This document shows positions 36,089 to 45,164 of a stretch of DNA of 64,000 bases, piece after piece. Source of the DNA: Artemisia argyi (taxonomy: Eukaryota > Streptophyta > Magnoliopsida > Asterales > Asteraceae); NCBI GenBank assembly GCA_030686995.1, contig CM060681.1, positions 159,854,333 to 159,918,332 of the forward strand, written 5' to 3'. Every line of letters begins with the position of its first letter. The stretch's first letter is position 1. Below the pieces are notes generated by a model. That model ran no database searches and had not been told where the DNA came from. It was given only the letters and a program-made list of their open reading frames with translations. The position numbers were made by a program, and so were the translations under genes.

Positions 36089-37075
36089 ATGGCTAGTTCT
36101 ATAACTAGGTTTGACATCGAAAAATTCGATGAGAAAAATGACTTCGGGTTATGGCAAATAAAGATACGTGCTTTAATGGTACAGTTGGGATGTGATGCTG
36201 CATTAGAGACATTACCCGCGGACATGGAAGTAGGAGAAAAGGCTGCTTTGATGAAAAAGGCATACAGTTGCTTGATTCTATGCTTGGGAGACCGGGTTTT
36301 ACGGGAAGTTACTAAGGAAACATCTGCTGAAGGAATTTGGACGAAGCTAACTAGTCTGTATATGACTAGGTCCTTAGCAAACAGATTGTATCTGAAGAAG
36401 AAGCTGTACACGTTCTATATGAGTCCAGGTACAAAACTAGGTGATCATATAGATGAGTTTAATAAGTTGATACTTGATTTGACGAATATTGATATCGAGA
36501 TTGAGGATGAAGATCAGGCACTTATGTTACTTACGTCGTTGCCATCGTCTTACGAAAACTTTGTGGAGACATTGTTGTATGGGAGGGAATCCTTGACAAT
36601 GGAGGATGTTCTGGCGACTTTGAATTCAAGGGGGTTGAAGAAAAGAACTGAAGGCACAAAGGAAGAAACTGGTGACGGGTTATACGTAACGGGAGGGTTA
36701 GATCATTCAAGGAAAGCTCATTCTGGTGGAAGTTCGCGGTTCAAATCAAGGGGTGAAACTGGTAAACTCAAGTGCTTCATATGTCATTCAGAGGGTCATC
36801 TGAAGAGAGACTGTCCAAAGAAGAAGTCAAGTGGGTTCGTCAGAAAGGGTAAGCATGATCATGATTCTGATTCTTCTGATGACGAGGGTAACGCCTACTT
36901 TGGAGAAGCCTTGGCGGTGGTTGAGAATGATGAGATGACTGAATTGGTAATGGATTCAGGTGGGTTTTATCACATGACACCTAGGAGGGATTTCTTGTAT
37001 GACTTCAAAGATGTTGATGGTGGTTCGGTTCAGTTAGGTACAGAATATGCACTATCAAAGGGACAGGGAAAGTGA
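36089..37075 (+). CDS. gag: Ty1-copia gag with N-terminal protease segment
   Basis: A 328-residue frame beginning 567 bp after the LTR. Residues about 1-190 are the copia gag domain (FDEKNDFGLWQIKIRALM, LCLGDRVLREVTKE, LANRLYLKKKLYTFYMSPG, LMLLTSLPSSYENFVETLL). A zinc knuckle CFICHSEGHLKRDC (CX2CX4HX4C) lies at about residue 230. Then comes the aspartic protease entry LVMDSGGFYHMTPRRDFLYD, with the catalytic DSG present. The frame ends at TGA 37073-37075, but the same protein continues in the next phase (VKIQLHDGS...), so a single frameshift near 37060 cuts the protease. The capsid part looks intact and could be translated. Confidence 0.9.
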   Translation: MASSITRFDIEKFDEKNDFGLWQIKIRALMVQLGCDAALETLPADMEVGEKAALMKKAYSCLILCLGDRVLREVTKETSAEGIWTKLTSLYMTRSLANRLYLKKKLYTFYMSPGTKLGDHIDEFNKLILDLTNIDIEIEDEDQALMLLTSLPSSYENFVETLLYGRESLTMEDVLATLNSRGLKKRTEGTKEETGDGLYVTGGLDHSRKAHSGGSSRFKSRGETGKLKCFICHSEGHLKRDCPKKKSSGFVRKGKHDHDSDSSDDEGNAYFGEALAVVENDEMTELVMDSGGFYHMTPRRDFLYDFKDVDGGSVQLGTEYALSKGQGK

Positions 37076-37770
37076 AGATACAGTTGCATGATGGTTCAAG
37101 TTTTATACTGGAGGATGTCAGGTATGTTCCAGGGTTAAGAAAAAGCTTGATTTCATTGGGTACTTTTGAAAAAGAGGGTTATACTGTGAAGATGCAGATG
37201 GGTAGAGTCAAGGTGATCAAATGTTGTCGGGTTATGATGACTGGGATCATGAAAGAGAACTGTGTGTATACTCTTGAAGCAAAAGTGAAGACTTTTGGTG
37301 TACAAAAGCATGGAGGTTCAAAACAAGTTGGGTTCAAGCAACTTGGTCATAAACAAGTTGGGTTCAAACAACTTGGTCCTGGTGATAAAACAGGAGTCCA
37401 TGGAGTACAGGTTGCTAAACGTGTTTGGTTTGAGGTGGAACTGCAGGGAGCTCAGGGGAATCGTGAAGCTGAGGATGTTCAGGTTAGTAACGATGATGCT
37501 GCAGTGGCTCAAAGAAAGTTGGAGGTTAAACAACTTGAAGAAAAGACAAACACGGGCTGCTTGGTAAAGGAGCAGGAAAAGATACACCTTGGTATAAAGG
37601 TGGGGGCGGACATTACGGTAACCGGAGTACCTGGTCAAGAGGGTGCAGAGGGTAATGCTGCTGAAAAGAAGAAAGCGAAGGAGTCTAAGAAAGCTAAACT
37701 CGGGAATTTACTAAAGTACAAGGCCTGGTTTACAAGCCGGTCCCCGGTTCGAGGTTCCAGCGTTGGATGA
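37072..37770 (+). pseudogene. Continuation of the copia frame: protease end plus unassigned lysine-rich tail
   Basis: A 232-codon frame with no ATG start; it overlaps the gag frame by four bases and continues it after a frameshift. Codons 1-75 are the protease-to-GAG-pre-integrase region (EDVRYVPGLRKSLISLGTFE, KEGYTVKMQMGRVKVI, MKENCVYTLEA). Then a nine-residue motif is doubled (KQVGFKQLG), followed by about 130 residues rich in Glu, Lys, Val and Gly (FEVELQGAQGN, QVSNDDAAVAQRKLE, GVPGQEGAEGN, AEKKKAKESKKAKLG) up to stop, 48 bp before the 3' LTR. No integrase or reverse transcriptase motif is present. I have the impression of having seen similar tails in annotated Asteraceae retrotransposon proteins, which I cannot verify here. 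Confidence 0.75.
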
Positions 37771-37818
37771 AGATGCCGAGTATCGTTAATGCCTAAGTAT
37801 TACTCCTAAGGTGGAAAT

Positions 37819-38193
37819 TGTTATGTGTTAGTAGCAATAGTTAGGAGGTTTATATGTTACTTAGACAATAATATGAGGATTAATTGTATTTAGTTTAAAT
37901 AAAGTTTAGGATTGTACTTAGATTAGGAAACTAGTTACTTGCCTTGCAAGCTAAGGTTTCTACCACCTCAACTCTATAAATAGAGATGAGGGGAGATGCT
38001 ATTTATTCATTTTTCTTCCTCAATTGTAAAAGCTTTATTAGGTTATTTAATAAAGGGTTCGTTGAGGGTATAACGTGTGCAATATTCTTGTCAATTCTTT
38101 GTTGTCTCTCGTGTTGCTACTTGTGCTCGATACAACTCGTGGTCTAGCGTTCCGCGATCGAACTTCGGATTGTTGTCGAGGTATTTTCCAACA
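37819..38193 (+). repeat. 3' LTR of the gag-only copia element
   Basis: Partner of 35149-35521, with about fifteen substitutions and small indels (for example two extra bases in the TCTACCACCTC block). Confidence 0.93.
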
Positions 38194-40091
38194 CTTGTCA
38201 GTTACAAATTTTTTTATGTGTTAGCTATGGCTAGATACTGTTGTTGAAGCCGTTGGCAAATCAAAATTTTGAAAATGACTATATTTGACTATTGGCAACT
38301 TTTGCAGTGGTGAAATCCCTCGAGTACAAGCAACTTAAGTGCATAAAATAAACTTGAATAAAAATATAATGATTGATGACTCCCTTAAGTCACTAAAAGC
38401 ATACCTAAAAAGAAAGGGAAAGACCGGGTATTGGAACTTCTAAGATAGAAGGCTTTAGTGACTCACCGTAACTTATCAAATGCATTATGCATACATATCT
38501 AAAAAACGTTGAAAGATTATCCACATGAGGATGTTAAATATAAATGTGACCCTATGACCGATCCATATATATATAGCTAGACTTCATCATCAAGGTAACA
38601 AGTACTCCATGTCCAAAACCCGGTCACATATATTGGACATGATGAGCCATTGTCTAGTCGAGTGCCTTGAAATTTCAGAGCAGAGATTATCATGTCTAAA
38701 TTATTATACCTAAAAAAATCTCATAACACATGTAAAAATTAATGGCAGTGTCATAAATTCTATAGATTAGTCACGAGTTTGTGTTTGGGATAATTGTTTT
38801 CTTTTTATGCTTCTGCTAAAACACAGCTTATATGCTGACTAAAAACAAGTGTTCTAAATAAAGTTTTGGATTTGCTTCTAAATAAAATAAGCAGATGAAT
38901 AGTTCTTTTAATGTTTGACTTATACTACTTATTTAATCAAATGATAGGTAAAATAACAAACTTACTCCGTTTGTTACGTATCGGTAACTTAGTTAAGTAT
39001 AAGAACATATACAATTAATCTAACAAAAATATAATATATTTAAAAAAAATATTGAGCAAAATTTTTTATTACAACATATGAAAAAAGTATTTAAAGGCCA
39101 TTAAGTTTGAATTTATTTAGAGCTTTTATATTTTAGGCTAAAATTCTAAGTGATGTATAATCTTAAAAAATCTGAGAAAAAGTAACAATTTACTTATGAA
39201 AAACTGATTTTCTGCTTCTTATTTAAACAAATTAAAAGAGCATAAGAATAAACAATGTCAAGAACCCTCTTTATCATGCCAATCGTTTCCCGAAATTCGG
39301 AATTCCACATGGTCAAAAGTACGAGTATCAAATTTGGCTCCTTATTAGAAGTACACAAAGAGGCCAAAATAACGATCATGAACACAAGAAATAGAATTTA
39401 AAACGATTGATTTTGTATTATTTACACTCACAACCTGTTCCAATTTGAATATTCTCAATAATTCGAGTATTATTTATATGTCATAAAAACAATGATTCAT
39501 TAGTTTGAAGAAACAGGTTTCAGTAGTGAAAAAAGGTAATAGTAGTCAAGTAGCTATTTAAGAAATCCCCTATACACATTATAACACCTTTAAATCTTAC
39601 ATATATATTAGTATATAAATAATAATTTTAAGCAGCTTCAGGAGTTTAAGACTTTAAGTTGTGATGACCTCCATGTGCTGCACTATCACTTTACCTTATT
39701 TAAGAGCATTTGCATTAAGAAACCATGTCTTTAGAAATATAAATATATTGATGTTAAAAAAGTATTATTGCTGATGGAGATTATGGTAGGCACCTGCTGC
39801 TTCAATTCTCACTACTTTAATGTGCTTAATTATTCCTATTATAGACATGGCTTTTCCAAAGTACTAGGGTTATCATAGAATCTTAAGTAGTAATATCATT
39901 AAAGTTTTGATCAACTTGTTCGTTAATTCATGCTAATGGAAGCCATGTTATTGTTTTGACTCCTAACAACAAGATGATACACAACACATGCAAAATCAAG
40001 AGTTCAAAACAGGGAGAGAGAAATGGTAGCTACTTAGATCCCAAACAATCATATGTTTTGGTTGTTTTATTTAATATGCGTATTATACTGT
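38194..40091. other. Intergenic, no gene seen
   Basis: AT-rich sequence with only short frames (longest 63 codons at 39194-39385, no motif). No transposon termini recognised. Confidence 0.5.
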
Positions 40092-40921
40092 TGAACATTG
40101 AATTCCTTGTAGAATTATGTTTTATTAATCAAATATTTAATACAAATTACACCACATGTCCTAATATACTCAAAGCCCACAAGCAGGCTTAGGCCAAGTA
40201 TCGTCTAATGCTCCTCACAGCTCGAGCAACAAAACCACAAATGCTCGAACCGGAGATTAAACGAAAAACTACCATTATTTAACATAAAGTTAAAGATTGT
40301 TTGCTGACTTCATAAAAGCCAAATGCATTGGATGTAGATTTAATAAAAAATTGAATTATTTTTTTAGCGACCGTCATAACTTAAAACTGCACGTGACGGA
40401 GCGTCCGACCGGTGGAGGCGGAGATTCTCATAGCATTTTTTTCAAAATATAATTAAAAATCCATAGTCGCTAACGGCGTCAGCTAACTTTAAGAGGTTTG
40501 AAAGTTATAGGCAAAACATGAGCCATATGTCTTTTAAAAATGCGGCGCCATGTTACAGCGCATCACCATGGCTACCGGAGATTACAATATGTTTTTCTTT
40601 GCAATTTGAATAAGAAGCCTACAACACTGACAGCGTAAGTGAACTCCTAGTAGTTTGATAGTTATGGTCAAAACAGTGAGTTGCACTTTTCTTAGGAAAG
40701 GAATAAAGGTGAGGCTTAGGGTTTAACGGAGTGGTATAAAGGCAATGGCTTATGGCGGGCGACTATCTCTTGGGATAAGCCCGCTCTAATACCATGAACA
40801 TTGAACTCCCATATCAATTATGTTTTATTAATCAAATATTTGTAGGGCAAATTACATCACAAACTCTAATGAACCTCAAACTCACAAGCGGGCCTGAGCA
40901 AGCCAACTATCGTCTAATACA
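40092..40921 (-). mobile_element. TRIM-like miniature LTR element, about 830 bp
   Basis: Two direct repeats of about 125 bp (40092 to about 40213, and 40795-40921) start TGAACATTGAA and share ATTATGTTTTATTAATCAAA and TATCGTCTAAT. Just left of the second, the minus strand reads TGGTATTAGAGC (40783-40794), an iMet primer site with one mismatch, directly after the LTR end TGTTCA. So the right copy is the 5' LTR of a minus-strand element, whose start is TGTATTAGACGATA. The interior of about 580 bp has no coding capacity. No target duplication is clear and the left repeat has diverged at its inner end, so the copy is old. Confidence 0.65.
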
Positions 40922-42061
40922 TATATCATTAAGTATGTGCTCAATGCATTGATCAAGATCCGAATAACTTGTCAAACAAACGGAGATCTATAGGAGTTTG
41001 AAAAACTAACAATTATCGTGTTCGGATATTCCTACTAAGTAGAACATGTACGTGAATATTCCTTTATAACAAGTACTGCCGTACAAGAAAACCTTACTCC
41101 ATGCATGTGTTACAGTGTAAGCATTGAAGTTAATCCTTTAACTATACGCAAAGCTAACTTAGAAAGAATTATAATATTACACAAGGAGCCTTCCATAGTT
41201 CAGTGGGCGATCCACCGCCGTCCGACAAGAATCAACAAACCATGTGTTTATAACAAAGTAGGGGTCGAGGACACCCACCGTATTTAGCTTTTGATTCTCA
41301 TACAAAAGTTTGACTACATAATCATATATATATCTTGGTCGCGTTAATATAATATGTAAGTGAGGTTAGCTCATGATTCAGTAACATGATCACGGACCAA
41401 ATGATTAATGAAAATATATGTGGTATGTACTTTTTGTTTTGTTAATATTGTAATAGGTGTGATTGGATTATCTCATTTTTCACTCTCTCAAGTTGATATG
41501 TTGTAAGAGTTATTAAATTAACGGGTCTCATATTTTAACTATTTGTAGACCCACACAATTTTATTTACTTTTATCTCGTTGGTTTAACATCAAAAAACAT
41601 TAGACACAAAATTTAGAGGATCAAATCCGTAATGGGTGATGATTTGCACATTAAAACTTTATATTTGCGCATTCAAATGTACAAACAGTTAGAGCAGTAT
41701 GTCAACAATGTACAAATATCTAATGTATAGAATGAAGTGTCACATTCAATACCTAATGTGTACCTAATGTGTGCAAATTAATTCCTCTTGTAATACGGCT
41801 ACTAAAGCCAAACATGCACTTCGAAAGATCCTAAGTAACATGGGCACTAACTAAAGTGAATTTCAGTTGCAGTCTTGCTAAATGATCGTTTTAACTTTTA
41901 AGTTCCCTAGTTGCTAAAAGTTTTGAGAAAAGTAGACGCAAGTTCGTATGCACATTTTCACGGGGAGTATAGTAGCAGAATAGTACTACGGAGTATTAAT
42001 TTAGGTAATGTACACTTTTCAATATAAATCAAAATAACTACTAATACGTAACTTAGCTAGT
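40922..42061. other. Intergenic, no gene seen
   Basis: AT-rich, with a 60-codon frame at 41105-41287 without a recognisable motif. Nothing supportable. Confidence 0.5.
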
Positions 42062-42600
42062 TGTGTTCAATGTAAATACCGGTTCCAGTAACGTGATTTA
42101 TAATCGTTAGACAAAACGCCATAATGAAACAGAGGAACATTTACGCAAAATTAAAAGAATACAAAGAGTTAACGTGGTTCAGCCAATCACAAGAAGATTA
42201 TTGACGTACGTCCATGGATAACTTATTAATTTGGTCCGGCTATATATGGGATACTTTTTTTTTTTTTTTTTTTTTTTTAATATTCAACTATTGTGATTCA
42301 AAGCTTACTCCATCTCTCGTTGAAATTCACCTTCGGGTTTACTTCCAATTTGCTGGGTGAGCATTAAACCATTCCTCACAATACCTTGCTGTATGTACGC
42401 TAACAAATCTCCACCCTAACCCCCCTAAAGTTGGATTGCCTTCAATCACTAAGACCAATAGCTCCTCCTTGCCACCTTTGACCCTTTAAGGCACCTTGTC
42501 TAAACCATGCGAACATCGACATAGCCAAGGAAAGTTTGCTTTAACTAGTAATCTAGCTTTCGTTGGTACATCCGTTAGATTGTCTTACAAAGCTATTTTG
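42062..42600 (-). mobile_element. 3' end of a decayed Ty1-copia element (LTR plus RNase H tail)
   Basis: On the minus strand a purine-rich TAGGGGGGTTAGGGTGGAGA (about 42428-42406) leads directly into TGTTAGCGTACATAC, an LTR start running to about 42062. Upstream of the purine run (42600-42440) one phase reads NLTDVPTKARLLVK, resembling the NLADxLTK C-terminus of copia RNase H. The LTR also contains ACGTGGTTCAGCC and GACGTACGTCC, strings I associate with copia LTRs. A T24 run (42255-42278) interrupts the LTR. The upstream body is missing. Confidence 0.55.
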
Positions 42601-43689
42601 TGAATCCCAAACTTGCACTACAAGTTCTTGGGCTTTCAGAGAGGATGAAATGTCGCCCCGAAAACGTCTTCCTCACTAAAAGTTCAACGGAAAATTTATC
42701 TTTTGAGAGGGAAAATTTGAAAAGAAAAATGAAAAAGAAAATAGGATTACCTTTAAAGACGACATTATCGTCACTTAAGTTCAAAATCAAAATCAAAGTC
42801 AACGAAACAGTTTTTTTCTCGTTTAGTGAATTTAAGAAGGATTCATTCTCCCTAAAAGTCACATTGCAATATTCTTCTTTTTCTTACACTATTATCATCT
42901 TTCAAGACATCACATATGAAAATTAATCTCACTTCTATATGTTAGGTCCTTTCATGATAAACCAATTCTTTCCCAAAATCAAAGCACTTTAATTATTGTT
43001 AGTGGACTTATTTGTATTAGATTGGATTTTGTATAGTTTGAGCTCAAACCTAAGTGTTGAGGTATAAATAATGGGACTATATGTAATCGCACATTATCAA
43101 TTAATCAATTACCTCTTGCATAGTAGCGAGGACAACATAAAAAAAATAAAAAATAAAAAAATCATTTAATATAACTGCACCCCCACACAAACACATAAAA
43201 CTACTCGGCAGCATATGCGACCGACTTCTATTTTTGTTTTTCTTTTTTGGGTGGGAGGCGTCGAAGGAAAGGGTGGTAATGGGGTGGGATGCATTTGGTT
43301 AGTGCCAGATAGGCTGGGGACTCGTATAGAACTCTCCCATTACATCTGGTCTTATGTTTGGTTTGATTGTTTTAAATCTTAATTTTGATTATTGTTTGGT
43401 AATGGTGCTCGAGCTATAATGGGTGCTTGTAAATGGTTAAATACTGGACGAGATTTGATCTTCACATTTTTTTTCTTTACACCTACTGTTGACTAAAGCT
43501 CGACCGGCCTTCACCGTAAATCAATTAATAATTGACCAGTCTTCCCATTTTAGTTTTCTTTGCAACTTCATCAACTAAAAGTCGGCTACTTTTCCCCAAA
43601 CCTTTGCTAACTATAGTTGACTTCTTTCTCAACCCTACCAAAGTTGATTGTTTTTCTTTATAATCTAAACCCTCATTCATAATGACTAT
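42601..43689. other. Intergenic, no supported gene
   Basis: A 108-codon frame at 42600-42926 plus is lysine- and phenylalanine-rich without domain features, and its antisense partner is similar in length; both look like composition artefacts. A 65-codon minus frame at 43525-43722 (DYKEKQSTLVGLRKKSTIV...) also has no known motif. Confidence 0.4.
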
Positions 43690-44237
43690 TAAATAGTATA
43701 GGGACTTATATTTAACATGCACCTCTATATATTACAATGAAAAGCATAGACAACCCTAACAGGTATTCTCAATATTCTAGCATGGAATCAGAGCCTAAAG
43801 TCTATTTAACACATCCCCGCAGTCTGAATGGAGAATCCTAAATATCCAGACTGGTCCGAAACTCAAGGAATAACTTTGATGGTAATCATTTAGAAAATAT
43901 ATTTGCAAATTGATACTGATAAGGAACATGTAACATACGTACGTGTCCTAATTCAACATGTTCTCTAACAAAGTATAAATCTATTTCAACATATGTTCCA
44001 TCGATATATTTACTAAAGGATTACCCTCTCAATTATTCCTTGAGTTTCAAACTAGTCATAATATTCAGGATCCTCCGTTCAAACTATGGGGGTGTGTTAA
44101 AATAGGCTTTAAGCTTTTATGTACTTATCTCTTTTATAAATTGTTGTATAGTATAGGGACTTATATGTAACATGTACCTCTGTATATTATAATGAAAAGC
44201 ACAAGCAACCCTAATGGGTATTATTGATATTATAACA
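43690..44237 (+). mobile_element. TRIM-like element with an inverted-repeat core
   Basis: Direct repeats 43690-43782 and 44148-44237 share AGTATAGGGACTTATAT, TACCTCT/CACCTCT, ATATTA.AATGAAAAGCA and CAACCCTAA. The first ends CTAGCA and is followed at once by TGGAATCAGAGCC (43783-43795), an iMet primer site with one mismatch. The second LTR starts at about 44095 (TGTTAAAATAGG) right after the purine run ACTATGGGGGTG. The 5' half of the first LTR has diverged or been lost. The interior (about 310 bp) has no coding capacity but carries an inverted repeat of about 47 bp: 43827-43873 against 44033-44079. Confidence 0.68.
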
Positions 44238-45164
44238 ATGACGAACAATACTCCCTCTCAACCCTATCACATACTGATAAACTTTATGTTGTTAATTCTG
44301 TTTCCAGCCTCATTCATCTTAAACTTGATGTTGATAAAACTAATTATACTACTTGATGTTACTTGTTCAAGAATCACTATGAAAATTTTGAAACAAATAA
44401 GTCCACTAATAAGTATAACAATAGATATCAAGCAATCCTTGTGATCATAATTTGTTTCTATTTGTGGATCGATATAAAGTTTTTAAAGTTTGCAAATGAC
44501 TATCAAGTAGCTAGAAGCAAAGATTGAATGCAATAAGGCGGAAGGGGATGAACTTATAAATTGGGATTTATGGTTTACATTTACCCAATTTATATGTACA
44601 TATTTATCGTAGAAGTGATACTCCTAACAGTGATGTCAAGCTAGATAAACATCTAATCGTAAAAGCTAAAAATTTTAGAAGTTAATTTATACTCCAGTTT
44701 CATGTATGCGTATACGATATTGCATCATTTGTATATCAGATATTCGAAGATAATGTATAAAATGTGTTTTTATGGCAAAACTATTAAGAGCATTAGCAAG
44801 ATCAGATAAAGAAAATAACAATATGAAATTCTACAAGCAATATATGGATCAAAGACCCAATTAATCCATGCGTATATTTTTAATCGGAGGTATGAGATAA
44901 TTTTATAATAGGTGTTGTTATTGGTAACCCTTATTAATTAGGGGCAACATGTAGCCCACTCGCTCGCTTTTGTTACTGTTAAACGAAGAAGCAAAACGAG
45001 AGCCGAATATTTGTCCAAAATTGAACTTACATGTTAAAAAGGTAACAAATATAAATATGGTATATAGAAATCGATATTCAAAGGGATAACTGTACTGTTA
45101 AAACTAACTGGCCATTCAAATTGGTGGTAAATTATTATAAAACACATAATATTTGGACATTGAT
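44238..45164. other. Intergenic, no gene seen
   Basis: AT-rich, with no coding or transposon signal that I can support. Confidence 0.45.

Larger units (their letters stand above)
35149..38193 (+). mobile_element. Non-autonomous Ty1-copia element with gag only (TR-GAG-like), 3045 bp
   Basis: Two LTRs of 373 and 375 bp (35149-35521, 37819-38193), both TGTTATGTGTTAG...TTTTCCAACA, about 95-96% identical by eye. An iMet primer site follows the first, and a purine run AAGGTGGAAAT precedes the second. The flanks CGTGT (35144-35148) and CTTGT (38194-38198) are a target duplication with one mismatch. The interior codes for gag, the start of protease and a tail of unknown nature; integrase, reverse transcriptase and RNase H are absent. 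It would need proteins from a full-length relative to move. The nearest lineage by gag and protease motifs is Tork/TNT1-like. Confidence 0.92.

Noticed and set aside
42593..42926. A pair of overlapping frames of 89 and 108 codons on opposite strands
   Set aside because: Both are low-complexity (Lys, Phe, Ser), lack motifs, and mirror each other; they are probably composition artefacts.
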